Source of the DNA: Terriglobus albidus
GTDB lineage: Bacteria > Acidobacteriota > Terriglobia > Terriglobales > Acidobacteriaceae
Direction of reading: 5' to 3'
Assembly (NCBI RefSeq): GCF_025685425.1
Contig: NZ_JAGTAS010000053.1
Coordinates: 62,001-126,000 of the forward strand
DNA length: 64,000 bases
A program made the translations under genes and the position numbers. Below are positions 25,329 through 34,728 of the stretch, piece after piece (positions within the stretch are counted from its first letter, which is position 1; every line of letters begins with the position of its first letter). A model generated the notes under the pieces. The model was not told the DNA's origin. It searched no databases and saw only the letters and a list, made by a program, of their open reading frames with translations.

Positions 25329-26366
25329 ATGCAAAGTGTGAAGCGTTGTATACCCGTCCATTGGGTGCTTTGTTATCTCATCGTGACTGCGTTGTTTCCG
25401 GGTGTAGCGGTGCAGGCCCAGAAGACGCCTATTATCTCGGGAGGCGGGGGCATGTTCGTCAGCCGGAATGGCGGCCAGAACAGCTACTTTCCGGTCATCT
25501 CTCCGCTCGCCGCTGTGCCTCTCGGCGACCATGTGCTGGTGGAAACCAGGGCGACTCTTCTGGAGTCGTTCACCGCGAATGGACATGGCTACGATACGTC
25601 ACACTATGCCGCGCTGACCTATCTTCAGGGAGACTTCCTTGTCTCTCCTCATCTCACCGTGGTAGCGGGTAGCTATCTGACTCCATTCGGTACGTATAAC
25701 GAGAGGCTGACGCCAATCTGGATCAGTAATTTTCAGAATGGCCCGCTCATTCTTCCGCTCGGAACCATGTCCAGTACGGGGACAGGGGGCATGGTGCGCG
25801 GTTCTGCAGTCTCCCGCTCCTCTTTTTCTATCGACTACGCCGGGTATTTTTCAGCCCGGAGCGGGAATGAGCAATTCCTGTCACAGCGATCCTCGGGTGG
25901 GCGCGTCTCTGTCTATCTTCCGAAGCAGAGATTGGAGCTTGGTACGTCGTACGGCCGCTTGCTTCAGGGGCAGCAGGCCAACTTTCAAGGAGTTCATCTC
26001 TGGTGGGAACCTGCAAATACCGGAGTCCGGTTCCGGTCAGAGTATGCGCATGGAGCACACTCCTCCGGATACTGGTTCGAAGCTGAAATGCGGCCAATCT
26101 TCTGGGGCGGATATGACAGCTGGATCGGCCGTTTTCAGCCGGCCTTCCGCATGCAGCAGACCTTCCGCAATAAACCGGACCCATCGGATGGCTTGCCTGG
26201 CGTGAATACGCGATTGGCAGATTTCGGACTTGTCTACAACCTTCCGCATGAGGTGCGGTTGCGAGCAAGTTATTCAAGGCAATTTTCAGCAGCCGGCGAC
26301 AAAAACATCTGGGCTGCGAATGTGACCTACCGGTTTCTATTCCCGGCATGGAAGGGGAAGAAGTAA
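25329..26366 (+). CDS. Putative outer-membrane beta-barrel protein
   Basis: 345 residues with a signal peptide (1-30, VAVQA cleavage region). The rest is alternating amphipathic strands such as VLVETRATLLESF, LTVVAGSYLTPFGTY, FSIDYAGYFSARSG, VRFRSEYAHGAHSSGYWFEA and VRLRASYSRQFS, ending in YRFLFPAWKGKK. It looks like a small porin without a recognised family. The upstream region lacks a good Shine-Dalgarno, so the start is uncertain. Its stop overlaps the ATG of the cytochrome gene (TAATG), so the two are coupled. Confidence 0.7.
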   Translation: MQSVKRCIPVHWVLCYLIVTALFPGVAVQAQKTPIISGGGGMFVSRNGGQNSYFPVISPLAAVPLGDHVLVETRATLLESFTANGHGYDTSHYAALTYLQGDFLVSPHLTVVAGSYLTPFGTYNERLTPIWISNFQNGPLILPLGTMSSTGTGGMVRGSAVSRSSFSIDYAGYFSARSGNEQFLSQRSSGGRVSVYLPKQRLELGTSYGRLLQGQQANFQGVHLWWEPANTGVRFRSEYAHGAHSSGYWFEAEMRPIFWGGYDSWIGRFQPAFRMQQTFRNKPDPSDGLPGVNTRLADFGLVYNLPHEVRLRASYSRQFSAAGDKNIWAANVTYRFLFPAWKGKK

Positions 26367-26641
26367 TGCACACCAGACGAAATGGACTTCTCGCCTTCCT
26401 GCTTGCCATTGCTTTGCCGTGTTTTGCGCAGCAACCCCAGCCGGTGGCCCCGGCCAAGCCAAAACCCAAACGGACGCCGAGTGCCGGGGAACTCGTCTTT
26501 CAACAGAACTGTTCACGTTGCCACAATCCGCCGCAGGGATTTTCGCCACGGATCTCGGGAACGATCGTAAGGCACATGCGGGTGCGTGCATCGCTCAGCA
26601 AGAAGGATGAAGAAGCTCTGCTGCGTTTCTTCAACCCATAG
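26366..26641 (+). CDS. Small secreted monohaem c-type cytochrome
   Basis: 91 residues from ATG 26366 (TAATG coupling with the upstream gene). Signal peptide ends near PCFAQ. A Pro/Lys-rich linker (QPVAPAKPKPKR) precedes a minimal class I cytochrome core: haem-binding CSRCH with GELVFQQN before it, then IVRHMRVRASLSKKDEEALLRFF, where the Met of RHMR is the likely sixth ligand. About 55 residues of core is short even for a cytochrome c. It presumably donates or accepts electrons with the copper proteins encoded nearby. Confidence 0.85.
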   Translation: MHTRRNGLLAFLLAIALPCFAQQPQPVAPAKPKPKRTPSAGELVFQQNCSRCHNPPQGFSPRISGTIVRHMRVRASLSKKDEEALLRFFNP

Positions 26642-26698
26642 GGCGCAATCTTACGAGCGAAATTCGTTCAGATAAGGCGATGCCGAAGGCTGCGGTGA

Positions 26699-27400
26699 TT
26701 AGTAGATCTCATGGTCTGACGGACCATAAGGCTGTCCGAACTTGTTCAGGTGCTGTGTGGGCTGAGGGTGTTCAATGGCAATATCGCCGAGATTGATGTT
26801 CTCTGCGGTGATATGGACGCGCCTGGTGTAGCGGTCGAGTATCGGCTGGCGTTCGCCTTCGACCCACACATGCATCTCATACTCTCCTTCAGGCAGTCCT
26901 GTAAGACGAAACTGCCCACCGGCATCCGCGATGGCATAGTAGGGCGTGCTGAGCGAGATAACCACCGCCGACATCTCCGGGTGGATATTGCAGAAGATGT
27001 ATGAGATGCCTTCGCGTGAGAAGTTAACCGAACGGCTTGAGTTGGCCTCGTAAAGGCCCAGGTCAAATCGTTTGCCATCGAAGAGCGAGAAGACATTGTG
27101 GAAGAAGGGGTCGGCATTCGGGAAGATTACGTTGCCGCCTACAGGAACCACCACAAGATGAGGAGTGAACGTCTTGTTCTTCTGCAGCATGACTGGGCTA
27201 GGGCCGGCAGGAAACGGAGGCGGTGGAAAGCTCAGAGGTTTGAGCCAAAGTACCGCTGGAGGAAGCTTTGCCGGTCGTTTCGCTGATGCTGCATCCATAA
27301 GACGTAACCGCGCGGTTGCGTCCGAAGCGTGAGCGGAGGGTAATGCGTATGCGATAAGGCAGACGGCCGCGATGTTGCGAATAAAGGCGCCGGTAGTCAT
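26699..27400 (-). CDS. Periplasmic cupredoxin fused to a carboxypeptidase-regulatory domain
   Basis: 233 residues with a signal peptide (1-25, PSAHA). An LPPAVLWLKPL region leads into a plastocyanin-like domain (~75-150): TFTPHLVVVPVGGNVIFPNADPFFHNVFS supplies His, and FCNIHPEM supplies the Cys-x2-His-x2-Met set of a type 1 copper site. A CarboxypepD_reg sandwich follows (~155-210, GGQFRLTGLPEGEYEMHVW). Similar proteins are annotated as methylamine-utilisation or blue-copper-like proteins. Last gene of the response regulator-kinase-porin-cupredoxin operon; its start overlaps the porin stop (TGATG). Confidence 0.85.
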   Translation of the reverse strand: MTTGAFIRNIAAVCLIAYALPSAHASDATARLRLMDAASAKRPAKLPPAVLWLKPLSFPPPPFPAGPSPVMLQKNKTFTPHLVVVPVGGNVIFPNADPFFHNVFSLFDGKRFDLGLYEANSSRSVNFSREGISYIFCNIHPEMSAVVISLSTPYYAIADAGGQFRLTGLPEGEYEMHVWVEGERQPILDRYTRRVHITAENINLGDIAIEHPQPTQHLNKFGQPYGPSDHEIY

Positions 27401-28884
27401 CAGAATCGATAAGCCCCTGAAAGTCCAATTGCGTCGCTTGCATAGCGGTCGCGGCTTGGGAAGGTGGATTGCAACCGCTTGTATTCGAGTGAGAACTGCA
27501 GGTAGGCATTTGGGCTGTAGATCGTATTCAGCATGAGTGTGCTGTTGCGTGTCAGCCCTGAATATGTGGGAGCCGTAGAATTAGCCGTCCTGGAGCGGAT
27601 CTGCTTACTAAAGGGATTATCGAGGCCATAGGCAATGTTCGTCTCAAAACGACCAGTCTTGATAGCAAGTTGGGCCCAGCCACCAACATCGTCGATTGGT
27701 TGAATTGCAGTTGCCCCTTCGTAATCGCGATAGATGAAGTCGGCATAGCCTCCGCCACCGAGTCCGCCCAGGGCTTGTCCGCGGTAGGCATTGGAGGTGA
27801 GCATGAGGTATTTCCCAAAGGGCAGATGGAGGTCGACCGTGGCCGCCCAGGCATCGAACCGGCTTCCATCGGCCGCGCGATGTGGGCTGAAGTAGCCGCC
27901 AAGTCCGAACCGGGTTTCACGGTCGGCTGGGCCGAAGCTGCCGCCGGTACGAAGCTGAACGCCCGGCCATCTGCTGCGTTCTGCCAGAGTCGAAGTGGAG
28001 CTGCTGCTGGCAGAGGGAAGCAAAGGATCGCTGACATCGATAAACGCCGTCTGGAGCGTGAGCTTCGATGTGGTGGAAAGAGGGATAGACTGACTTACAC
28101 CAACCTGTGGGTTCCATGTCCACAGATTGCCGGACCAGGAGAGCGCGGGAACGGCTACCGAAGCAAGAGATGTTGGCGCGTCAGGGTTGAGGATCGTCCG
28201 GTCGTACGAGAAGAAGGCCTGAGTATTCTTCCAGTCCAGGGAGGCCAAGGCGGTACGAAGACGGATAAGACCTCCGGCGGAGTATTCGGAACTCGTGGCG
28301 GAGCCAAAGAAGTCTGTACGGAGTTGAGCCCGGCTGGTCGCACCCAGGAAGTGCGGTCCACGCGCGTCAATACCAAGCACGGTTTGACGCATCGTGAATC
28401 CTGTAGTTCCGCCACCTCGCAAGGCATACGTCGGAGTAGCCGGCACATCGACACGATGCGTATTGACAAAGGTATTGAACAGCACCAGGCCTGTGACTGA
28501 AACTGGATACTTCGATTCAGACTCAACCTTCAACGAATCATGGGTCGCGACGGCAGATTCCAGTGCGTCGACCCGTTCTTCGAGGGTTGGCGTTGCGGCG
28601 GGCAATGGCGTCGTTCCAGTTGTGGCGGCAGTGGTTGCCGAGGCAGCAAGTTGTTGTTTCAACTCCGCAAGCTGCCGCTGCATCTCCTGAATTTGTTTCT
28701 GGTAGTCCTCCACCTGTGACTGCACCCGCGTGATTGCCGTTGAAAGCCGGGTGATCTTTTGTTCCGGAGTCTCCTGCGTCTGAGACACATTCCCAGGCGG
28801 CGCAGATTGCGCCTGACTCATGGATGGCTGCAGCAGCGCGAAGACCAGGATCATGCTCTGGAGTTTGAGAGTGTCGCGCATCAT
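27400..28884 (-). CDS. Porin with N-terminal coiled coil
   Basis: 494 residues. Signal peptide to about residue 26 (SQAQS). A periplasmic coiled coil (~40-80, ITRLSTAITRVQSQVEDYQK, then EMQRQLAELKQQLAA) is followed by a Thr/Ala linker, a second short coil (ERVDALESAVA), then a ~370-residue beta-barrel ending in the outer-membrane signature SGAYRF. The coil may bind peptidoglycan or trimerise, as in OprP- or SLH-less porins. It overlaps the kinase stop by 4 nt. The transported compound is unknown; copper or a copper-complexed nutrient would fit its neighbours. Confidence 0.8.
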   Translation of the reverse strand: MMRDTLKLQSMILVFALLQPSMSQAQSAPPGNVSQTQETPEQKITRLSTAITRVQSQVEDYQKQIQEMQRQLAELKQQLAASATTAATTGTTPLPAATPTLEERVDALESAVATHDSLKVESESKYPVSVTGLVLFNTFVNTHRVDVPATPTYALRGGGTTGFTMRQTVLGIDARGPHFLGATSRAQLRTDFFGSATSSEYSAGGLIRLRTALASLDWKNTQAFFSYDRTILNPDAPTSLASVAVPALSWSGNLWTWNPQVGVSQSIPLSTTSKLTLQTAFIDVSDPLLPSASSSSTSTLAERSRWPGVQLRTGGSFGPADRETRFGLGGYFSPHRAADGSRFDAWAATVDLHLPFGKYLMLTSNAYRGQALGGLGGGGYADFIYRDYEGATAIQPIDDVGGWAQLAIKTGRFETNIAYGLDNPFSKQIRSRTANSTAPTYSGLTRNSTLMLNTIYSPNAYLQFSLEYKRLQSTFPSRDRYASDAIGLSGAYRF

Positions 28885-30665
28885 TGGGTCAATACCCCAT
28901 CTCGTAGATGTGACGTTCCGTCGCCGGAATGAAGAGTGCGAGAGATCGTAAAGACGAATGTCGTTGAACCGGCACGCCCGTCCACGAGTCGTACATCACC
29001 CTCATGTTCTCGCGCGACGGTCCATGCCAGAGTAAGCCCCAGACCGGTACCTTTGTGACGTCCCTCGCTCACGAACGGTGCGAAGAGATTATCGCGGATG
29101 CTTTCCGAAACGCCGGGGCCGGAATCGACAATGCTGGCGGAGATGGTTTTCGGTGTCGCCGTCAGTGTAAGAGAGACGCTGCGCGTCGTGGGACTTTGCC
29201 TTGCCGATTGGCAGGCATTGAGCAGCAGGTTGTACAGAGCGCGCTCAATCTGGCGGCCATCTACGGCAGCTGTGGTATCTGCGGCGTTATTGATGAAAGT
29301 AACCGCGACTCCATCAGAGTCAGGATGTGATTTGACGAGAGTAATCGCGCGTTCTGCAAGAACTTCTACCGAGGCGGTCGTACGTAGCAGCGCATTCCCA
29401 GTTCGGCCGAAGATGAGCAGCGAATCGAGCATCTCCGTGGTGCCCTGGACAGCGAGCCGGATCTCCTCATACAGCTCATTTCTCTCAGGCTCCGATAGAT
29501 TTGGGGATGCCAGAAACTCCGCATTGGCGTAGACGGCTGCAAGGTAATGTCTCAGGTCATGCGAGATGGATGCAGCCATGCGGCCGATTGTGGCCAGCCT
29601 CTCGGACTCCAACAGTTTCGAATTGGTTGTCTGTATCTGCTCGCGCATCTGCGCGAAGGTCTTGCTTAGGAAACGGACCTCCTGCGTTCCGTTGGAAGGT
29701 AGAACGTAGGTGTCATTTCCTGTGCCGAAGGCACGGACACCCGAAGTGAGCCGCTCGATGGGACTGGTAAGCATGCGCGACAGCAGGAGCATCAAGATGG
29801 TGCCACCAGCAAGAGCAATGGCGCCCGCCAGTGCCACGAGACGGTTGATCTGTTTTTCAGCGGCGTCCGTCTGCGCAAATGACTTCAACATGACGAGCCG
29901 TATCGGCGTAATCTCGTTGGCCTCGAAATTTTTTGTGATCGCAAGATAGCGTTCGCCATTCAGGACTGCCGAAACGGGAACAGATGCCCCGATGATGGTA
30001 TGCAGGTCAGCGGAGATCCTGGTAACTCGCGCATCCGGGAGACTGCTGGCGATAAGCTGGGAGCCGTGGAAGACTGCGGCATCGGAACCGGCGCTGCTGG
30101 CCACGTCCTGCATAAGCTCGTCGTCGATCGCATAGCCGCTGATAACGTAGCCAAGAAGAGTTCCTGATGCCGGGTCGCCAAAGTAGATCGGCGTCGTTGT
30201 GTATTCGTATAAATCGGATCCCGCAAGCAGAAGGTGTTGCGATGGGTCTGAAAATTTCTGCCGCAGGGCAGGTAAAAGCTGCGCCGAAGGCCGGCGGGTA
30301 TTGAGGGCCAGGATGTTGCCATCCCGGTCTGCAAGGGCGAACAGGTCGTTTCCGCTGACCTTCCAGAAGGGCACTGAGCCGTCAGCTACCGTCTCCTGGT
30401 GCCGGGTTGTCATCAACGCCTTCAGGCTGGGGAGATCGGCGATCAGCGCATTGGCTCTGCGCAGGTTGACTAACTTTTGCGTTTGCAGCTTTTGGAAGAG
30501 CTCGACCGAGCGATAGAGGTCGGCTGAAAATGCCTCCTGGGCATGCTGTTGAAGACGGCTGCGGATAATGAGGAGACTTGCAGCGGTAGATCCCGCAATG
30601 ACGAGGACCAGCGAGGCAAGCAGAAGGACGCGTGTACGAATGCCTGGCGTGTCTTTCGTTAACAT
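28881..30665 (-). CDS. Membrane sensor histidine kinase
   Basis: ATG 30665 (a TTG at 30671 is possible) gives 594 residues. TM1 ~13-35, a CHASE/dCACHE-like periplasmic sensor ~40-270 (FALADRDGNILALNTRR, LLGYVISGYAIDDEL), TM2 ~278-296, HAMP ~297-350 (SPIERLTSGVRAFGTGN). The H-box is RMAASISHDLRHYLA, with the phospho-acceptor His at about 369. The ATPase has N-box ALYNLLLNACQSA, VDSGPG, and GTGLGLTLA. It lies 14 bases after the response regulator and overlaps the porin, so it probably senses something the downstream porin or copper protein handles. Confidence 0.92.
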   Translation of the reverse strand: MLTKDTPGIRTRVLLLASLVLVIAGSTAASLLIIRSRLQQHAQEAFSADLYRSVELFQKLQTQKLVNLRRANALIADLPSLKALMTTRHQETVADGSVPFWKVSGNDLFALADRDGNILALNTRRPSAQLLPALRQKFSDPSQHLLLAGSDLYEYTTTPIYFGDPASGTLLGYVISGYAIDDELMQDVASSAGSDAAVFHGSQLIASSLPDARVTRISADLHTIIGASVPVSAVLNGERYLAITKNFEANEITPIRLVMLKSFAQTDAAEKQINRLVALAGAIALAGGTILMLLLSRMLTSPIERLTSGVRAFGTGNDTYVLPSNGTQEVRFLSKTFAQMREQIQTTNSKLLESERLATIGRMAASISHDLRHYLAAVYANAEFLASPNLSEPERNELYEEIRLAVQGTTEMLDSLLIFGRTGNALLRTTASVEVLAERAITLVKSHPDSDGVAVTFINNAADTTAAVDGRQIERALYNLLLNACQSARQSPTTRSVSLTLTATPKTISASIVDSGPGVSESIRDNLFAPFVSEGRHKGTGLGLTLAWTVAREHEGDVRLVDGRAGSTTFVFTISRTLHSGDGTSHLRDGVLTQ

Positions 30666-30679
30666 TTTCAATCTCAGAC

Positions 30680-31366
30680 CTACGGTACGAATTTATACCC
30701 TGCGCCGTAGACCGTCTGAAAATGTTGGGGTTCCGCAAAATTGACTTCGAGTTTCTGGCGAAGTTTTAGAAGTTGATTGTCAACGGTCCGCGTCGTTGGA
30801 TAGGAATTGTACCCCCAGACTTCGTTCAGCAGCTCTTCGCGGCTGAGCACGCGTTCCGCATGTTCAACAAAGTACTTCAGAAGCTTGAATTCGTGGGCCG
30901 TCAGCGTGACAGGCTCTCCCGCGCGGTGAGCAGTCATGCGTGCGAAGTCGATGGTGCAGTCCCCAAAGGTATAAGTGGTGACCGTGCTTGGCTTCTGCTG
31001 ACGGCGAAGTGCGACCTGGAGCCTGGCAGTCAGCTCTCTTGGAGAGAAGGGTTTGGTGACGTAATCGTCCGCGCCCAATTCAAGAAGAAGAACCTTGTCC
31101 GCGACTTCATTAATGGCTGAGACGACGATGATCGGTGTCTCCGGCCGCTCTGCCTTCATCATCTTGCAGAGGTCGCGTCCGGTGATATTGGGTAAGACAA
31201 GGTCCAGAATTACGGCTGATGGCCGAATGCTATGGAAGGCGTCGAGGCCCGTCTTGCCGTCGCCACAGACCGTCACGCTATATCCAAGCTCACGGAAGGT
31301 CCTGTGAAGAACCTTTTGCATCCGTGGGTCGTCTTCAACGACGAGGATGTGTGTGCGAGTCGGCAT
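30680..31366 (-). CDS. OmpR/PhoB-family response regulator
   Basis: 228 residues counted from ATG 31366; ATGs at 31402 and 31411 are alternatives, none with a good ribosome-binding site. The receiver has acidic pair E11-D12, phospho-acceptor D55 (VILDLVLP), S83 and K105 (YVTKPFS). The winged-helix domain (~130-225) includes LTAHEFKLLKYFVEHAERVLSREELL and TVDNQLLKLRQKLE. First gene of the operon with the kinase, porin and cupredoxin. TGTCA half-sites with 11-bp spacing upstream suggest autoregulation. Confidence 0.93.
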   Translation of the reverse strand: MPTRTHILVVEDDPRMQKVLHRTFRELGYSVTVCGDGKTGLDAFHSIRPSAVILDLVLPNITGRDLCKMMKAERPETPIIVVSAINEVADKVLLLELGADDYVTKPFSPRELTARLQVALRRQQKPSTVTTYTFGDCTIDFARMTAHRAGEPVTLTAHEFKLLKYFVEHAERVLSREELLNEVWGYNSYPTTRTVDNQLLKLRQKLEVNFAEPQHFQTVYGAGYKFVP

Positions 31367-31462
31367 CACAACGGGGGAATGAGTCAATTCTTGAGTTCCC
31401 ATCTGGAGCATGGGCTAATTGTCACTCTGAAAGCCCCGCGTCCGCCAAAAAAGGTAGCAAAG

Positions 31463-31478
31463 TGACAATCTTGTGACA
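31463..31478 (-). promoter_or_regulatory. Candidate autoregulatory operator of the two-component system
   Basis: On the minus strand, TTGTCA-N5-TTGTCA: TGACA starts at 31463 and 31474 on the plus strand, 11 bp apart. A further inverted TGTCA is at 31420. The pair lies ~97-112 bases upstream of the response-regulator start at 31366. A single TTGTCA could also act as a -35 box, with TACCTT 17 nt downstream as a poor -10. Confidence 0.55.
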
Positions 31479-31507
31479 AGGGGGAGACGGTACGGAGTGA
31501 TTTGGCC

Positions 31508-32506
31508 TTAGTGCAGGCTGTGAAGGTACTGCTCCAGATGTTGGATGGCATCTCCAAACCCGCTGTAGGTCAACCGGATAACCGGCGCCTCCCGCAATAG
31601 CCGATCTACCGCTGCATGTTGCGATTCGCGCATGCCGGACCAGTGTTGCCGGATAAAGGACCGGGCATGGCCCGACTGAAGAGGAAGAATCGCCGGTGGA
31701 CCGTAGGACACGCGCTCAAGAAAGACAAGCAGGGATACCGAAGATCTCTGCTGGCTTTTGATGCCATTGAGCTTCGCTACCGGCAACTCCATCGACGGCT
31801 TCCCGGCTGCTCGTGGAGTGATCTCGAAGTTGCGAAGCTCCGGAAAGAGCTCGCGGGCTCCTGGCCGGAAACGAAACTGATTGCAGTTGCCGACGACGGT
31901 AGAGGGAGATTGCCGCAACAGGAGATAGGACGCGTCATCGGAGGTATAACGCCAGCCGGCCCGGGCGCAGGCATACGCAAACGAAGACTTTCCCGCCGCG
32001 GATTCGCCGCATAGCAGCACTCCGTGGTCCTGCGCAGAGACGCAGGCGGCATGAATGGGGACGCAGTGCCGGGTCGAGATCATCGTGAGCGCCGCAGCTT
32101 CGAGGAAGAAATATCGTAGATACGAGCGGGATGTTAAGGCTGCCGTCGAAATGCAGATCTGCGAATTGCCGGTCTCCATATCCGACAGCAGGACGTTGGA
32201 CGAGTCCGCAATATGCATGCCAACGTGGCCGAGAGAGCGAAAGACAGGCGCCGGAGGGCAGATAGTATCTCCGTTCTCTACGACGGTCACCGCAATATGA
32301 ATCGGATCGTCGGCAAAGAGGGCAGGAGCCGTGCTCCAGCTTTCGGCGGCTGCTATCTCCACTTCAGGATGATTTGTAGCGAGATCGATGGCAAAGCCGA
32401 GACAATTGAACCGGCGGCGGATGTGTAACTCCGGGCCGTGCACCAGATGGCCGTCCTGTAGCGGTGCGGCTGTTTCGAATCCATGTTGGGCGATCGGTAG
32501 ACTCAT
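31508..32506 (-). CDS. HPr kinase/phosphorylase-like P-loop protein
   Basis: 332 residues. The C-terminal half resembles the HprK catalytic core: PIHAACVSAQDHGVLLCG with H152, Walker A GESAAGKSS (167-175), and YTSDDASYLLL with D190/D191. The N-terminal half does not match HprK's regulatory domain. Family members without a nearby HPr are common beside peptide-modification and polysaccharide genes, where their target is unknown. No ptsH, asparagine synthetase or PqqD-like gene is in the window. It lies upstream of the response regulator on the same strand, ~140 bases away. Confidence 0.75.
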   Translation of the reverse strand: MSLPIAQHGFETAAPLQDGHLVHGPELHIRRRFNCLGFAIDLATNHPEVEIAAAESWSTAPALFADDPIHIAVTVVENGDTICPPAPVFRSLGHVGMHIADSSNVLLSDMETGNSQICISTAALTSRSYLRYFFLEAAALTMISTRHCVPIHAACVSAQDHGVLLCGESAAGKSSFAYACARAGWRYTSDDASYLLLRQSPSTVVGNCNQFRFRPGARELFPELRNFEITPRAAGKPSMELPVAKLNGIKSQQRSSVSLLVFLERVSYGPPAILPLQSGHARSFIRQHWSGMRESQHAAVDRLLREAPVIRLTYSGFGDAIQHLEQYLHSLH

Positions 32507-32706
32507 TGCGGGTTGCGTCGAAAGTTCAGTATGAAGTGGCCGGTTCGCTGAATTGTTGGTCGAATGTCATCTTTTTGTCTGAGGCGGAGAACTCGTCCAG
32601 AAAAGGAATCCGAACCGGTTGAAACAGATGAAAACAGAGACTCAGCGGGGAAGGTTGTGGCGATACCTTGATGGCGGTCGCCAGAGTCTACCCGCTTCCT
32701 GTACAT
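32503..32706 (-). CDS. Possible small ORF coupled to the HprK-like gene
   Basis: A 67-residue basic, Ser/Arg-rich ORF whose stop overlaps the HprK-like start by 4 nt (ATGA). No family, signal peptide or clear Shine-Dalgarno is visible. The overlap is the only support; it may be chance in the leader of the next gene. Confidence 0.25.
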   Translation of the reverse strand: MYRKRVDSGDRHQGIATTFPAESLFSSVSTGSDSFSGRVLRLRQKDDIRPTIQRTGHFILNFRRNPQ

Positions 32707-32757
32707 TTCTTTGTGGGTCGAATTTTATCGGCACTCCACCATTGTTTAGCGGTCTGT

Positions 32758-34716
32758 ATGTCTGAAGCGGTCGGGATAGAAACGATTCTCAATAGCGATC
32801 TGTCATTGTTTCAGGCAGTGAAGACGCACGCACGCGGTCCTGAGGGAGCACTGCCGATTACGCCGGAGATGCTGGTGCGGCAGCCATCGGGCAATCTCTT
32901 CGGCCTGTCCCAGAACGCCGGCATGGGCTGGGAACCTGGGCGCCTGAATGACCCCGAATATCTCATCCTGAGCACACACGGTGGTGTACGTGCGGCGGAT
33001 GGAACCCCCATTGCGCTTGGCTTTCATACCGGTCACTGGGAGGTAGGCCTGCTGGTAACAGAGGCCGCCCGTGAGCTCAGAAATCTCCGCGCGACGCCGT
33101 TTGCCGGCGCATGCACCGACCCCTGTGACGGCCGAACCCAGGGAACCCACGGCATGATGGACTCTCTGCCGTACCGGAACGATGCCGCTGTTGTATTGCG
33201 CCGCTTGATGCGCTCGCTGCCGACCCGCCGTGGTGTGCTTGGTGTGGCAACCTGCGACAAGGGGCTGCCTGCCATGATGATGGCGCTGGCATCTTCGGGA
33301 GCCTATCCCAGTGTTCTAATTCCAGGTGGCGTCACACTCCTGCCTGAGAATGGCGAAGATGCCGGTAAGGTACAGACGATCGGCGCACGCTATTCCCAGC
33401 ACCAGATCACGCTCGAGTACGCCGCCGAGATGGGTTGCCGGGCCTGTGCCTCACCTGGAGGCGGATGCCAGTTCCTCGGTACGGCCGCGACCGCACAGGC
33501 GGTTGCCGAAGCGATGGGGCTCAGCTTGCCGCATACGGCGCTTGCGCCTTCGGGACAGGATATCTGGCTCGATGCCGCGACGCGCAGCGCACGGGCGATG
33601 CTGAGGATGACGGCGCTCGGCATCGGAACACACGATGTACTGACTGACGCTGCCATCCACAATGCGATGGTGGTTCATGCTGCTATCGGCGGTTCCACCA
33701 ACCTGCTGCTGCATATTCCAGCCGTTGCCTATTCCGCCGGTCTTCGCCGTCCAACGGTTGAGGACTGGACGCATACCAACCGCAGCGTTCCTCGACTGGT
33801 CGATGCTTTACCAAACGGTCCTAAAAACTTCGCCACGGTTCAGGTTTTTCTGGCGGGGGGTGTCCCTGAGGTGATGTTGCACCTGAGGAATGCCGGCTTG
33901 CTGGATCTCCGCGTGATGACGGCCAGCGGTACGACTCTTGGCGAGAACCTGGAATGGTGGGAACACAGTGATCGCAGGCGCATCCTGAAGCAGCGCCTGC
34001 GCGATCTGGATGGTGTTGATGCCGAGGAGGTGATCATGTCTCCGGACCGGGCGCGTTCCGCTGGACTCACCTCCACTGTCTGTTTCCCCTCCGGTAATCT
34101 CACACCGGATGGAAGCGTGATCAAGAGCACCTCCATCGATCCCGCGTTGATCGATGCCGATGGAGTCTATCGCCATACAGGTCCCGCAAGAGTCTTCCTG
34201 ACAGAGGAAGCTGCAATCGCCGCGATTAAACAGGGAAGCATCGGTGAAGGGGATGTGATGGCGTTGATCTGCAGCGGCCCTAAAGGAGCGGGCATGCAGG
34301 AGATCTATCAGATCACCTCTGCGCTCAAGAATCTGCCGTACTGCCGTCATGTCGCAGTGATCACCGATGCACGATTCAGCGGAGTGTCGACCGGTGCATG
34401 CATCGGCCATGTATCGCCGGAGGCGCTCGCGGGAGGCCCCGTAGGCAGGTTGCGGGACGGCGACACGATTGAGATCGTGATCGATCGCAAACAACTTCAC
34501 GGCTCGGTAAACCTGGTCGGTGAAGGAGACGAGCGCTTCACCCCGGAAGAGGGAGCAATGAGGCTGGCGGCGCGGTCACCTCGGCCCGACCTTGCACCGC
34601 ATCCAGGTCTGCCCGCAGATACACGGCTGTGGGCCGGCCTGGTGCAGGCCAGTGGCGGAGTCTGGGGCGGCTGTGTCTATGACGTTGATGCAATCCTGCA
34701 AAAGCTGCAGGGATAA
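32758..34716 (+). CDS. YjhG/YagF-family sugar-acid dehydratase (xylonate dehydratase type)
   Basis: ATG 32758 gives 652 residues, close to E. coli YjhG/YagF (~655), and the whole length matches that family: RPSGDLFG-like [92 protein letters not shown]. Fe-S ligands are C123, C166 and C237. It dehydrates D-xylonate (or a similar aldonate) to the 2-keto-3-deoxy acid. The next gene, 12 bases on, encodes an FAH-family enzyme that fits the following step. The ribosome-binding site is weak. Confidence 0.92.
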   Translation: MSEAVGIETILNSDLSLFQAVKTHARGPEGALPITPEMLVRQPSGNLFGLSQNAGMGWEPGRLNDPEYLILSTHGGVRAADGTPIALGFHTGHWEVGLLVTEAARELRNLRATPFAGACTDPCDGRTQGTHGMMDSLPYRNDAAVVLRRLMRSLPTRRGVLGVATCDKGLPAMMMALASSGAYPSVLIPGGVTLLPENGEDAGKVQTIGARYSQHQITLEYAAEMGCRACASPGGGCQFLGTAATAQAVAEAMGLSLPHTALAPSGQDIWLDAATRSARAMLRMTALGIGTHDVLTDAAIHNAMVVHAAIGGSTNLLLHIPAVAYSAGLRRPTVEDWTHTNRSVPRLVDALPNGPKNFATVQVFLAGGVPEVMLHLRNAGLLDLRVMTASGTTLGENLEWWEHSDRRRILKQRLRDLDGVDAEEVIMSPDRARSAGLTSTVCFPSGNLTPDGSVIKSTSIDPALIDADGVYRHTGPARVFLTEEAAIAAIKQGSIGEGDVMALICSGPKGAGMQEIYQITSALKNLPYCRHVAVITDARFSGVSTGACIGHVSPEALAGGPVGRLRDGDTIEIVIDRKQLHGSVNLVGEGDERFTPEEGAMRLAARSPRPDLAPHPGLPADTRLWAGLVQASGGVWGGCVYDVDAILQKLQG

Positions 34717-34728
34717 CAGGAGAGGGAA

